Below, in pieces: positions 35,140-44,516 of a stretch of 64,000 nt of DNA. A program made the translations under genes and the position numbers. The number at the start of each line of letters is the position of its first letter. Within the stretch, counting starts at the first letter, position 1. The DNA comes from Halohasta litorea (lineage in GTDB: Archaea; Halobacteriota; Halobacteria; Halobacteriales; Haloferacaceae). The stretch covers positions 558,001-622,000 of the forward strand of contig NZ_JANHDJ010000001.1 in assembly GCF_024494645.1 (NCBI RefSeq), read 5' to 3'. Under the pieces are notes generated by a model. That model was not told the origin of the DNA and made no database searches. It worked only from the letters and a program-made list of their open reading frames with translations.

Positions 35140-36164
35140 TAGGCCTCCACGTCTGCTTCGGGCTCGGCGGTCTCGTCGCGGAGGGCCGCCAGTTTGGCCG
35201 CCGCGCCGCCGGTGTCGATCGCCGCGGCGGCGGCTTCGACGCCGTCGGTCAGCGACTCGGCCTCGCCTGCAATATAAATCGCCGCGCCAGCGTTGGCCAG
35301 GATGAGATCGCGTTTCGGGCCCTGCTCCTCGCCGGTGAGGATCGCTTCGAGATCGGCGGCGTTTGCCTCGGGGGTACCGCCAGCCACGTCGGCGATGGGC
35401 GCGGAATCGAGGCCGAGGTCTTCGGGTGTGAGCGTGTATTCGGTGATTTCGTCGCCGTCGACTTCGGCCACCGTGGTCTCGTCGTGGAGACCGATCTCGT
35501 CCATGCCGGAGCCGTGGACGACCAAGGCGCGCTCGACGGGCATCTGGGTCAACGCACGGGCGATGACGGGCACGAGGTCGGCATCATAGACGCCGAGCAG
35601 CTGGGCGTCGGCGGCTGCGGGGTTCGTGAGTGGCCCGAGGACGTTGAAGATGGTGCGCATGCCGAGCTCCTTGCGCGGGCCGATGACGGCTTTCATCGCC
35701 GGATGGAAGACCGGCGCGAGCATGAAGCCGATGCCGTCGCGTTCGATGGCGTCTTCGACGGCGGGTGGTTCGGCGTCGACCGTGACGCCAGCGACCTCCA
35801 GGACGTCCGCGCTGCCGGACGATGAGGAGACCGAGTAGTTGCCGTGTTTAGCGATGGGGACGCCCGCGCCCGCGGCGACGATGGCGCTGGTCGTCGAGAC
35901 GTTGATCGTATCGTAGTCGTCGCCGCCGGTGCCGCAGGTGTCGACCAGCGGCGTGCGGTCGGGGTCGATGGTCCGGGCCGCATCGCGCATCCCCTGAGCG
36001 AAGCCCGCGATCTCGGTTTCGGTCTCGCCCTTTGCCCGTAACGCGGACAGCAGCGCGCCGATCTGGGCCTCGGTCGCCCCATCGAAGACGGCGGTTGCCG
36101 CCTCGCGTGCTTCGTTCTGTGTCAAGTCCTCGCCCTCGGTCACTCGCCGAATATAGTCCTGCAT
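35139..36164 (-). CDS. trpD: Anthranilate phosphoribosyltransferase
   Basis: 341 residues. The signature DTCGTGGDDYDTINVST (around residues 74-90) and KHGNYSVSSSSGSADVLE are the phosphoribosyl-pyrophosphate and anthranilate sites. It is the first gene of the operon. The start is ATG at 36164, giving MQDYIRRVTEGEDL. The paired TGTACA boxes sit 34 bp upstream. Confidence 0.94.
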   Translation of the reverse strand: MQDYIRRVTEGEDLTQNEAREAATAVFDGATEAQIGALLSALRAKGETETEIAGFAQGMRDAARTIDPDRTPLVDTCGTGGDDYDTINVSTTSAIVAAGAGVPIAKHGNYSVSSSSGSADVLEVAGVTVDAEPPAVEDAIERDGIGFMLAPVFHPAMKAVIGPRKELGMRTIFNVLGPLTNPAAADAQLLGVYDADLVPVIARALTQMPVERALVVHGSGMDEIGLHDETTVAEVDGDEITEYTLTPEDLGLDSAPIADVAGGTPEANAADLEAILTGEEQGPKRDLILANAGAAIYIAGEAESLTDGVEAAAAAIDTGGAAAKLAALRDETAEPEADVEA

Positions 36165-36197
36165 TGTTAGTCACCAGTGTATGGGATCGTCTTATGA

Positions 36198-36213
36198 TGT
36201 ACAAGTCTGTACA
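36198..36213. promoter_or_regulatory. Tandem TGTACA boxes upstream of the trp operon
   Basis: TGTACA at 36198-36203 and 36208-36213, each itself a palindrome, start 10 bp apart and so lie on the same face of the helix. A TTTTA-like element read on the minus strand (36216-36221) lies just beyond. The boxes therefore fall between the TATA element and the trpD start. In Methanothermobacter the TrpY repressor binds TRP boxes with consensus TGTACA. A similar regulator here is an inference. Confidence 0.6.
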
Positions 36214-36411
36214 TTGGTAAAACGTTATCGGCGGCCTATGTGTTTGGGTTGTGGTGGCAGTCGACACGCGCTGTGGGCTGGGGAGGTCGGTTTTGAGGGT
36301 TCTCAACGTGGTGTGGCACCGTGTCTGAAACCACCAGCCGGAGCCGTGATTCGAAACCTTCAATTACATCCCCCGGATACGATAGGATGCGTTCGAAAGC
36401 ACAACCGGACC

Positions 36412-36486
36412 GGGTTTGTGGTCTAGTCTGGTTATGACACCTCCTTGACATGGAGGAGGCCGGCAGTTCAAATCTGCCCAAACCCA
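36412..36486 (+). tRNA. tRNA-Val (GAC)
   Basis: 75 nt. Acceptor GGGTTTG pairs with CAAACCC, with discriminator A. The anticodon arm is CCTCC-TTGACAT-GGAGG with anticodon GAC, which reads GUC and GUU valine codons. The T arm is GGCAG-TTCAAAT-CTGCC. No intron and no encoded CCA. The 190 bp between the TGTACA boxes and the tRNA hold nothing recognised. Confidence 0.93.
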
Positions 36487-36807
36487 TACCGTATTTAAAG
36501 AAAGCTGTTTTCTCAGTTTTTTAACATTTATTGGTCAAAAACCGACTATCTGTATCTCCGTCGACCGGGTGCTGTCACTCAGTTATTCAAAAAACATCTC
36601 ACAGTAAAAACGACTACAGTATATCTAAGTAGGGCACCATATACCCAACCGGGAGTGTTTGTTCGCATACTAGAGGGGAAGCTAGTATGCAACAGCTGGC
36701 CCTCCCTCCCCCGTAGCCCCCATTTTACGGCTCGTGTGGCTTCAGTCGATCCCACTACGAAGCGTTACGAGCACGGTACCCGATCGCCTTGCGGCGTCTC
36801 GATCGCG
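36487..36807. other. Intergenic region after tRNA-Val
   Basis: 321 bp, AT-rich in its first half, with poly-T runs just after the tRNA (36506-36522) that would end its transcript. The second half contains a strong hairpin (see 36665-36690). No open frame with coding character was found. Confidence 0.5.
36665..36690. repeat. Perfect 9-bp inverted repeat (hairpin)
   Basis: GCATACTAG at 36665-36673 and CTAGTATGC at 36682-36690 with an 8-nt AGGGGAAG loop. AT-rich sequence with a possible TATA element (about 36620-36628) lies upstream on the plus strand. It could be part of a small RNA, an attachment-type site or a protein-binding site. Confidence 0.45.
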
Positions 36808-38397
36808 TCAGTCGAGGTCGACGCGGACTTCGTTGTGGCTGACATGGAGGTACTTGAGTAGATCGGCCGCGCCGGTGAGTTCGATCGTGGTTCCCGAGAG
36901 ACTCGAATCGTACTCGACCTTGGAAGCCCCTTTCAGTTTCTCCACTCTGTCGACGACGAGCGCACCAGTAAAGTCGGGAGTTCCGGCGATATTGAGGACC
37001 GCATCCGGGGCGTAGACCACCGCATCGAACCTGATTGTCCCCCCACCCGAACTATCGTCCAGGAAGCCGTCAGCGACGTAGAACACGTTTCGGTCGGCCT
37101 CCGGTACGGGACGGTCATCCGGAACGTCCGGGTCGTCAGTGCCGACGAAGCCATTGCCCTGGGCGCGCAGCGAGCCGTCGACGTAGTAGGTGACCCCGTT
37201 TTCCGGCGTGGAATTGTCAGTCACCGTCACATCCCTGTCGTTGATGTCAAACGAGCCGTCGACGATGATCGTGATGTTGCCGCTGCTGGTATCGAGATCC
37301 AGATCGTCGCTCAACGCCAGATCCTCGTCGTAGAAGTAGGTCCCGGCGTCGAGTTCACACGAACCGCTCCCGAGACAGCCACTGCTGACATCCGATTCGT
37401 TGGCCTCGCTGACTCGCCGTTCGATGAGTGGTTTTGCCGACCGATGGGCGACGTTGTCCTCGACGGAGTCGACCTCGGCGTTCTTTGGATCGTAGGGGCC
37501 ACTGACCGACAGCGCAGTGTCGAAGGCGACCCGATCCGGAACAGTGAGCCGCGAGACGACCGTCTGATTGCTGTGGTAGACCTTCGTCTCACCCTCGGTG
37601 CGCTGGCTGAGATACTCGTCCCACCCGTGGTAGTACTCGCTTTGGATCTTCACCTCGATGGTGCCGTTCTCCAGGGGCGTCGATACATCCGGAATGGCGT
37701 CAGTGGCGACATCGACCGGCGTGATCCGGCCGCTGGGCTGGCCGCCGACCGCCCCCTCGCCGGAGACCTGGATGATCGGCAGCGTCAGCGTCGTCCCGCG
37801 ATAGTGGTACTCCGGCGGCGACGAGAGCCTGCTGGTGTCGCCGTCTTTCGTCCAGATGCCGCCGCCCTGATAGGCGACCTCACGGCTCTCTCCGGCGTAG
37901 ACGATCGCGCCCAACTCGCTTTCGAACAGTTCCGTCCGCGAATCGTCGGTCACGTTGGAGATCGTGATCGATCCCGCCTCAGGCTGGACCGATACCGTTC
38001 CCTCGCGCATCAATCCGAGGCTGAACCGCTGGGAGTCCGCATCACCCAGCGCGACCAGACTCACTTTCGAACTCAGATGTGACAATCCGTTTTCGGCGTT
38101 ATCGGCCTCGGCCGTCGAGACCAGATCGGCCAGCGCGACCCCACCCAGCCCGACCGAGGTACCGATTACTGCCATCGAGAGCCCGAGAATCAGCACCGTT
38201 CCCACCAGCTCCGACTGTCCACGGTCCGACAGCCGCCCTTTCGACTCTTGCTCGGCTGCCCGCCCGCTTGCCGCCTGACCGCCTGTCGCCCGCCTTCGAC
38301 CCGACGACTTGCTCGCCGACCCGCCCGTCGACCTGTCGCTGCCGACTGCCGCTGCGAGCCGACTAGCGAGCTGGCCAACGAGCCGACGAAGCATCAT
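36808..38397 (-). CDS. Pilin-like surface protein (DUF7289 family)
   Basis: 529 residues. An unusually long basic and Ser/Gly-rich leader (1-58) ends at SDRGQSELVGT, followed by one hydrophobic helix (about 64-90) typical of haloarchaeal type IV pilin-like starts. The large remainder is beta-rich, acidic and extracellular in character, with one Cys pair in GCLGSGSCEL. It matches the haloarchaeal DUF7289 pattern, and its role may be in surface filaments or the envelope. The start is one of two adjacent ATG codons; 38397 is used. Confidence 0.75.
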   Translation of the reverse strand: MMLRRLVGQLASRLAAAVGSDRSTGGSASKSSGRRRATGGQAASGRAAEQESKGRLSDRGQSELVGTVLILGLSMAVIGTSVGLGGVALADLVSTAEADNAENGLSHLSSKVSLVALGDADSQRFSLGLMREGTVSVQPEAGSITISNVTDDSRTELFESELGAIVYAGESREVAYQGGGIWTKDGDTSRLSSPPEYHYRGTTLTLPIIQVSGEGAVGGQPSGRITPVDVATDAIPDVSTPLENGTIEVKIQSEYYHGWDEYLSQRTEGETKVYHSNQTVVSRLTVPDRVAFDTALSVSGPYDPKNAEVDSVEDNVAHRSAKPLIERRVSEANESDVSSGCLGSGSCELDAGTYFYDEDLALSDDLDLDTSSGNITIIVDGSFDINDRDVTVTDNSTPENGVTYYVDGSLRAQGNGFVGTDDPDVPDDRPVPEADRNVFYVADGFLDDSSGGGTIRFDAVVYAPDAVLNIAGTPDFTGALVVDRVEKLKGASKVEYDSSLSGTTIELTGAADLLKYLHVSHNEVRVDLD

Positions 38398-38546
38398 ATC
38401 ATCCGATAGATCCTCGATCCTGATAAACACTCTCACGAAACAGTCGCTGGCAGGGGCCCACGGGACAGTGAGGCATATCGGGATCGGAGACAGACACGGA
38501 AATTGCCAATATACTGATTAGTTTGGCTGTGGTACTTCGGGCAAAT

Positions 38547-38819
38547 ATGGCCGATAAAACGAACCATGAGACGACGCTGTCACGATCGGATGCCGCGGAG
38601 TACCTTCAATCGCTGGGGGTCGGCCTCGGCGACGATCGGGAGTCCTGGATCGTCCCGGTCGGGAACAAGACCGTCGACGTCACTCCCGGGCGGGAGCTCA
38701 CCGTCGAGACGACCGTCGACGAGCGCTCCCGGATGCTCGGCGACGATATTACCGAAGTGACCATCCAGCTCAGCTGGACAGACGGCAGCGAGTCGTCCGA
38801 GGGCGGTGAGGCCGAATGA
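38547..38819 (+). CDS. amphi-Trp domain-containing protein
   Basis: 90 residues. The family pattern has LSRSDAAEYLQSLGVGL at the start, then WIVPVGNKTVDVTPGRELTVET, and ends with VTIQLSW, its characteristic Trp. It is a small beta-sheet protein with an amphipathic helix; its function is unknown. The ATG at 38547 suits the family. Its end overlaps the following membrane-protein gene in an ATGA. Confidence 0.82.
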   Translation: MADKTNHETTLSRSDAAEYLQSLGVGLGDDRESWIVPVGNKTVDVTPGRELTVETTVDERSRMLGDDITEVTIQLSWTDGSESSEGGEAE

Positions 38820-39184
38820 TCCTCCAATCACTCACCGGCTCGCTGATCGTCCTGCTGGTCAACCTGATCATCGGGACGATCGCGATCTATGCCGGGGCGC
38901 GGCTGATCATCGACGCCGACACCGACGTCGCTCGGGCGGCCGTCACGGCTCTGCTCGGCGCGCTTGCGTGGGCGATCGTGAGCTTCTTCTTCGGGTTTAT
39001 CCCGCTTTTGGGGCCGCTACTGACGCTCCTCGCGTGGGTCGGCATTATCAACTGGCAGTACCCCGGCGGCTGGGGAACCGCCGCCGGAATCGGGCTGGTC
39101 GCGTGGCTGGTCGCGGTCGCCGCGCTCGTGGTGCTCAACAGCCTCGGCCTCGTCGGCTTCGAGGCCCTCGGTGTTCCGACCTAA
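38816..39184 (+). CDS. Four-helix membrane protein
   Basis: 122 residues. Hydrophobic segments lie at about 3-27, 38-56, 60-78 and 86-112, with glycines and prolines between them. No catalytic motif is seen. The start overlaps the amphi-Trp stop, so the two form an operon. It converges with the peptidase gene across a 15-bp gap. Confidence 0.6.
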   Translation: MILQSLTGSLIVLLVNLIIGTIAIYAGARLIIDADTDVARAAVTALLGALAWAIVSFFFGFIPLLGPLLTLLAWVGIINWQYPGGWGTAAGIGLVAWLVAVAALVVLNSLGLVGFEALGVPT

Positions 39185-39199
39185 CGGCGGGACAGTCCC

Positions 39200-41023
39200 C
39201 TATTCGACGTGCGCCGACAGGAACTCGACGATCGCCCGGTAGGCCTCGATCCGGTTGTCGAGTTTGGTGATCCCGTGACCCTCGTCCTCGAAGACGAGTT
39301 TCTCGACCGGAACCCCCTGTTCGCGGGCCTCCTCGACGATCTGTTCGGCCTCGCCGACCGGCACGCGGGGATCGTTTTCGCCATGCAACACGAACAGTGG
39401 TGCATCGATCGCTTCGACCCTGTTGATCGGCGAGATCGACTCCAGGAACTCTCGATCCTCCTCCAGGGAGCCGTACTCGGCCTCCCGGAGCTCGCGCCGC
39501 CACTCGCCGGTGTTTTCGAGGAACGTCACGAAGTTGGCGATGCCGACGATGTCGACGCCCGCGGCCCAGAGCTCCGGAAACTCGGTCATCGCCGCCAGGA
39601 CCATGAATCCGCCGTAGGAGCCGCCCATGGCGACGATTCGGTCGCGGTCGACCGCCGGATGATCGTGGAGCCACTCGACGGCGGCTTGTAAATCTTTGAC
39701 CGAATCCATCCGCTTGTCGACGTCGTCGAGGGCAGCATACGATTTGCCGTACCCCGACGACCCCCGGACGTTCGGCTCGAAGACGGCGTAGCCGTTGGCC
39801 AAGAGGTACTGTTTGACACTGTTAAAGGAGGGGCGGCGCTGTGATTCGGGGCCGCCGTGGATGTCGACGATCACCGGCGTTTCGCCGTGGCCGGTGTCTG
39901 TCGAGGGAAGCGAAAAATAGGCCGGAATCTCCCGGCCGTCGAACGTCGGATAGTGGACGAGTTCCGACGCCACAAACGTCTCGCGGGGAATCCCGGCGGT
40001 CGGGGCGTCGGTCCAGCGTTCGGTTTCGCCCGACCGGATGTCGACGACGTAGACGTTGGCGTTCTCGGTGTCGGCCGTCACCGTGAGCGCGAACCGGTCG
40101 CCGTCGGGGCCGAAGCTCACCCCGCCGGAGACACCCCGCGGCAGGTCGGGATCGGGGAAGGGATCGATCCGGTCGGGGGCGACGAGTTCGCCCGCCGTCC
40201 ACTCGGTGTAGCCGTCGACGTTCCGGCCGTAGACCAGCCGCCGAGAGTCCTCGTCGATCGCCAGCCCACCGACGTTCCATTCGTCGCCCGCGTGGTCGCG
40301 GCGCTCGGTGTCGACAACCGAGAACTCCCCGGCGTCGACTGCGAGCCGTTCGAGCCGGAGGGTGTCGGTCTGCCGGTCGGTGACGAGATAGATGTTCTCG
40401 CCGTCCGGTCCCCAGCTGGCACTGTTGTACCTGACTGACCCCTCGTGGGGCGTCAGATGGTCGATCTCGCCGGTCTCGATGTCGAGGACGTAGAGGTCGC
40501 CGTCGAATCCCGAGTAGGCCTGATGGACGATCAGTCGGCTGTCGTCGGGGCTCCACCCCGCAAGCGAGAGCCAGCCGTCGCCCTCAAATACGAGTTCGGC
40601 ATCGTCGCCGACCGCCTCGCGGTCCTGGACGTAGATATCGAAGACGGACTCGTCGCGGCGGTTCGAGGCGAAGGCGAACTGCTCGCCGTCGTGGCTCCAG
40701 CCGCCCCACCGGTGTTTGGCGTCGGGATGCTGGGTGCAGTCGACGATCGTCCCGTCGGTCAGATCCAGGAGATGGAACTGGGTGCGTTCGTTGCCGCCCG
40801 TGTCCTTTCCGAAGACGACCTCCTGGCGTTCGGGCGAGTAGTCGGCGAAGGTGACTCGCTCCTCGAAGAAGGTGTGTTGGTCGGGCCACGCGCCGGGGTC
40901 GGTGAGGCTCCAGAGCTGTGGGGTGCCGGTCGTATTGAGCCGGAAGCAGAGCCGGTCGCCCTCGGGGCCGAAACTCGGCCCGAAGGCGCTGCGGACGTTG
41001 AGGTAGCGGTCGATCTCGTACAT
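39200..41023 (-). CDS. S9 family serine peptidase (prolyl oligopeptidase fold)
   Basis: 607 residues. An N-terminal seven-bladed beta-propeller (about 1-340) with repeated WSPDDSRL/WGPDGENI-like motifs is followed by an alpha/beta-hydrolase domain. The catalytic triad is Ser469 in GGSYGGFM, Asp551 in GENDPRVP and His583 in DEGHGI. No signal peptide is visible, so it acts in the cytoplasm. It cleaves short peptides as an acylaminoacyl or prolyl oligopeptidase; the exact specificity is unknown. Confidence 0.9.
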   Translation of the reverse strand: MYEIDRYLNVRSAFGPSFGPEGDRLCFRLNTTGTPQLWSLTDPGAWPDQHTFFEERVTFADYSPERQEVVFGKDTGGNERTQFHLLDLTDGTIVDCTQHPDAKHRWGGWSHDGEQFAFASNRRDESVFDIYVQDREAVGDDAELVFEGDGWLSLAGWSPDDSRLIVHQAYSGFDGDLYVLDIETGEIDHLTPHEGSVRYNSASWGPDGENIYLVTDRQTDTLRLERLAVDAGEFSVVDTERRDHAGDEWNVGGLAIDEDSRRLVYGRNVDGYTEWTAGELVAPDRIDPFPDPDLPRGVSGGVSFGPDGDRFALTVTADTENANVYVVDIRSGETERWTDAPTAGIPRETFVASELVHYPTFDGREIPAYFSLPSTDTGHGETPVIVDIHGGPESQRRPSFNSVKQYLLANGYAVFEPNVRGSSGYGKSYAALDDVDKRMDSVKDLQAAVEWLHDHPAVDRDRIVAMGGSYGGFMVLAAMTEFPELWAAGVDIVGIANFVTFLENTGEWRRELREAEYGSLEEDREFLESISPINRVEAIDAPLFVLHGENDPRVPVGEAEQIVEEAREQGVPVEKLVFEDEGHGITKLDNRIEAYRAIVEFLSAHVE

Positions 41024-41105
41024 GGGGGAGAAAGGCGGGCCGTCGACAAACCGTTTCGGGTCGGAACGCCGGGGTTTTTACCGCCCGCATCCCTCGGGCC
41101 GAACA

Positions 41106-42179
41106 ATGCGTGTCGCGTTCGTATCGATGTATACGCTCCACACGCGTGACACCGATGTCACCCGCCGACTGGCCCGACTCGCCGGGCTGCTGGCCGAGGC
41201 AGGCCACGACGTCCACGTGCTCTGCGGGCGCTGGTGGGACGGTTCGCATCCGACCTTCGAACAGGACGAGATCACCTACCGGGCGGTCGACGGCGACTTC
41301 TCCTCGCGGCTGTTCGTCTCCAAACTCCCCTTTGCCCTCCGACGGACGGCCCCCGACGTGGTCCACGTCCCCAATAGTCCGGTCGGCCACGCTCGGGCGG
41401 CCAAGGCCGCCTGCCGACTCCTCCGCACCCCGCTTGTCGTCGACTGGTGGGCCGATGGCGTCGGCGACTCCGAGGCCGACTACCGGAAGCTCGCCCGGAG
41501 CGCCGACGCCCTGATCGCCCCCTCGGAGACGGTCAAAACGGTGGTCCGCGGCCACGGTGGTCCCGAAGACAACATCTCGGTGCTCCCGCCGAGCATCGAC
41601 TTCGACCTCGTCGAGTCCGCCGAGGTCGACGATCGGATCGACTACGTCTACAGCCGCCGTTTGGACGCCGAGGCCAACGTCGAGACGTTTCTGCTCGCAC
41701 TCGCCGAACTCCGGACCCGCGAGTGGCAGGCCGCGGTCATCGGCTCCGGTCCCGCACTTGATGATGCCAAACGCACCGCCAAGGATCTCCGCATCCAGGA
41801 TCGGGTCGCCTTCCTCGGCGAACTCCCCGAAGCCGAGCGGATTCCCATATTTAAAGGCGCACAGGTGTTCGCCCAGACCGCGACTCACGAGCCGTTCGCC
41901 ACCGAGCTGCTGTGGGGGGTAGCCTGCGGCTGTGTCGGTATCGCGGAGTATCAGGTCGACTCGGCGGCCCACGAACTAATCGAACGCAAATCCCGGCTTC
42001 CTGGAACCCGTGGCAGCATGGTCTCAACGCCCCAAGAACTGGCCGACGAGATCGTCGCCGCCGAGGGGATGGACCACCGGACGGTCAACCCCACCTACGA
42101 GCAGTACGACCACGATCCCGTCATCGACCAGTACGTGGACTGTTACAGGCGAGTAGTCGACGACTACGGCTTCTTTTAA
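41106..42179 (+). CDS. Glycosyltransferase family 4 protein
   Basis: 357 residues with a GT-B layout. The N-terminus MRVAFVSMYTLHTRDTD and ARLAGLLAEAGHDVHVLCGR form the first Rossmann half. The C-terminal half holds FKGAQVFAQTATHEPFATEL, with the conserved Glu near the nucleotide-sugar site, and VACGCVGIAEY. It probably adds sugars to glycolipids or surface glycans. The start at 41106 replaces a longer frame. It is divergent from the S9 peptidase gene. Confidence 0.85.
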   Translation: MRVAFVSMYTLHTRDTDVTRRLARLAGLLAEAGHDVHVLCGRWWDGSHPTFEQDEITYRAVDGDFSSRLFVSKLPFALRRTAPDVVHVPNSPVGHARAAKAACRLLRTPLVVDWWADGVGDSEADYRKLARSADALIAPSETVKTVVRGHGGPEDNISVLPPSIDFDLVESAEVDDRIDYVYSRRLDAEANVETFLLALAELRTREWQAAVIGSGPALDDAKRTAKDLRIQDRVAFLGELPEAERIPIFKGAQVFAQTATHEPFATELLWGVACGCVGIAEYQVDSAAHELIERKSRLPGTRGSMVSTPQELADEIVAAEGMDHRTVNPTYEQYDHDPVIDQYVDCYRRVVDDYGFF

Positions 42180-42233
42180 GCAATCGTAGCCCAGTAGACA
42201 GCCTCTAACACCCGTCTGTCGCCCACGTATTTG

Positions 42234-44516
42234 TCAGCTGTATCGTTCGCGCTCGGCGGCGGCCACATCGCCACCGAACGCCTTACAGAACGCTCGCGCG
42301 ATCGCTCCCATCTCGCGCATACACTGGCTCGTCGACGGGAAGTCAAGCTCCGAGGCGACCGATTCCCACGGCTCGCCCTGCAAGACCTTTCGGACGAGGA
42401 GCCGTGCTTGGCGGTCCGAGAGCTCGCCGGTCGGATTTATAAGGTAGGCCATGGCTACCGTGCGGAACACGTGGGGGGCGGCCTCGTAGGTACCGGGTCC
42501 GTAGCCGACCCCGGCGATCACTCGCCAGTCGCGGTCGTCCAACTCCCCGAGCCGGTCGGCCTCGGGCGGTCCGGCGGCCGCGAGGCCCCCCCGAACGATG
42601 TCCGGGTCGAGATCCGAGAGCACGTCGCTCAGCATGGCCGGAGTACGGTCACGGAACCAGCCGACGTGCCGGTCTGTCAACTCCCGTCCGGCCGCCGAAC
42701 AGGGCCGCAGCATGAGCGCCGAGTGTTCACCGCTGCGGTCGTTGCTGGTGATCGAGAGGTGGACCGTCCGGTAGCCGTTGGCCCGCCAGAAATCGAGCAG
42801 TTGTGGGGTCGCCCCGAAGCCCACACCGAGCCAGTCGACGCGGTCGCCGAACTCCGCATAGCACCGATCCAGGAGCTGCGAACCGAGCCCCGAAGAGCGA
42901 ACTGCGTGGTGGGTGGCGATCCGCATCACGCGGTAGCCGACCGGCTCGGCGGCGGCTTCGTCCCGGAGTTGGCTTGTGAGCACGTCGGGGAGCATATTCC
43001 CCCGTACACGCTGGCCCTCGTACATCGCCGCCCGCAGATCGGCGTCGAGTCCCCCCTCGCGGGCCAACACGGCGACCGAGACGACGTGGCCGTCGTATTC
43101 GAGCGCCCGGACTTCCAGATTGGGGGCGTCGAGCAGCCGCACCAGATCCGTCGGTTCGGTCCGGTAGTGGGCGACTACTAATAAGCCGAACACCGAGCGG
43201 AGGAGCTGTTCGTCGTCTGCGAGCTCATCTTGAGTGAGCTTGCGGTAGGTGACGCTCTGGGGAGTGGCTTCCGCGACCAGTTGGTCGACCGGCGGCTGGG
43301 CATCGAGCAGCAGCGTCCGAAACAGCCACGATTCGACGGGGTCGCCGCGGGCATATCGGATCGGCTCCTGGAGCTCGACATCGTCTACGGTGTGGCGGCT
43401 CTCGGCGAGTCGGTCGCGGAACCGCACGGCGAACCCGCGGCCGGTTCCCTCGTAGCCGTGGACGGTCGTACAGAACGCCACGGCGGGAGCCGCCAGCAGC
43501 GATTCGAGGCGTTCGACGGGGATCGCGGCGGCCTCGTCGGTGATAACGACGTCGACCGCCTCGGCCAGCGCGGCCGCCTCCGGCGGGGTTCGGAACCTGA
43601 TTCGCCCGCCAGTGGTGGTGGTGAGTTGTGGGAGGTCAGTGTTGGCGGCCGTCGACAACAGATCGAGCCCATCGAGTAGTCGCTCGGCGCGGGTGAAAAT
43701 CGGTGCGGCGTTCTCGAAGGCGGGGGCGGTGACGAGCACGTCGCGGCCCGCGGCCGCCAGCGAGCCCGCCGCCAGCCCCGCAGCGCTCGATTTTCCCCGT
43801 CCCCGGTTGGCTTCGAGAACGACAGCCTGGTCCGGCTCTGAGAGCGCCGAGAGGTGGGCTACCGCGCGGGCCTGATCGTCGGTCAGGCAGGCCGCGAAGG
43901 CGGCGGTCGGAAACGGCGTCCCATGCCGGTCGGTCGATCGCTGGTTCGGTTTCGGTGGCTGCTCGACCGTCGGCTGGGTGAGCCCGTCGCGGTCGACGCT
44001 GACCGACAGCGGGCCGTCAGTGTCGGCCGCCGTTTCGACGGTGGCGATGGCGACCCCCGGGTGGGTGGTGAGTGTCTCGACCAACCGGTGGCGGAACCGG
44101 TTGCCGACCGCCGAGCGGTCGAACGGGGGGACGGCGACCCGGTCGACGAGCGCGTCGAGCTGGTCGGGCAACTCGGCCAGCGGCGGGGTAAGCAAGACCA
44201 ACAGGCCACCGCCATCGACTGCGCCCGCGACTTGTCCGAGCGTGTTCGCCGAGAACTCCTCGTGGCAGTCCAGGATAACCATCTCGCGGGTGGTCCCAAG
44301 GAGGTCGCCTGCACCTGCTGGTGGGAGCCGGTGAAACCGGAACCCCTCGCGTGTGGTGACGAAACTCACGGCATCCGGATCGACCTCGGCAGACTCGATA
44401 ACGCTGTAGGCGGCGTCGATACCCGCTTCTCTCGGACCGGCCAACACCAACAGTCGGCGCTCGTTGGTCCGGCGGGCCTCCGCACGAAGATCGCCGACGA
44501 GTTCGGCGAGTGTCAT
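42234..44516 (-). CDS. tmcA: tRNA(Met) cytidine acetyltransferase TmcA
   Basis: 760 residues. A DUF1726-type N-terminus, a helicase-like ATPase domain with Walker A EANRGRGKSSAAGL (about 233-246) and DVVITDEAAAIPVERLE as Walker B, then a GNAT acetyltransferase domain with IATHHAVRSSGLGSQLLDRCY, and a C-terminal tRNA-binding segment. It makes N4-acetylcytidine using acetyl-CoA and ATP. In archaea related enzymes also modify rRNA and other RNAs. The start is MTLAELVGDL. Confidence 0.93.
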   Translation of the reverse strand: MTLAELVGDLRAEARRTNERRLLVLAGPREAGIDAAYSVIESAEVDPDAVSFVTTREGFRFHRLPPAGAGDLLGTTREMVILDCHEEFSANTLGQVAGAVDGGGLLVLLTPPLAELPDQLDALVDRVAVPPFDRSAVGNRFRHRLVETLTTHPGVAIATVETAADTDGPLSVSVDRDGLTQPTVEQPPKPNQRSTDRHGTPFPTAAFAACLTDDQARAVAHLSALSEPDQAVVLEANRGRGKSSAAGLAAGSLAAAGRDVLVTAPAFENAAPIFTRAERLLDGLDLLSTAANTDLPQLTTTTGGRIRFRTPPEAAALAEAVDVVITDEAAAIPVERLESLLAAPAVAFCTTVHGYEGTGRGFAVRFRDRLAESRHTVDDVELQEPIRYARGDPVESWLFRTLLLDAQPPVDQLVAEATPQSVTYRKLTQDELADDEQLLRSVFGLLVVAHYRTEPTDLVRLLDAPNLEVRALEYDGHVVSVAVLAREGGLDADLRAAMYEGQRVRGNMLPDVLTSQLRDEAAAEPVGYRVMRIATHHAVRSSGLGSQLLDRCYAEFGDRVDWLGVGFGATPQLLDFWRANGYRTVHLSITSNDRSGEHSALMLRPCSAAGRELTDRHVGWFRDRTPAMLSDVLSDLDPDIVRGGLAAAGPPEADRLGELDDRDWRVIAGVGYGPGTYEAAPHVFRTVAMAYLINPTGELSDRQARLLVRKVLQGEPWESVASELDFPSTSQCMREMGAIARAFCKAFGGDVAAAERERYS

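Noticed and set aside
36220-36411. Possible gene or RNA between the TGTACA boxes and tRNA-Val
   Set aside because: No frame or structure with enough support.
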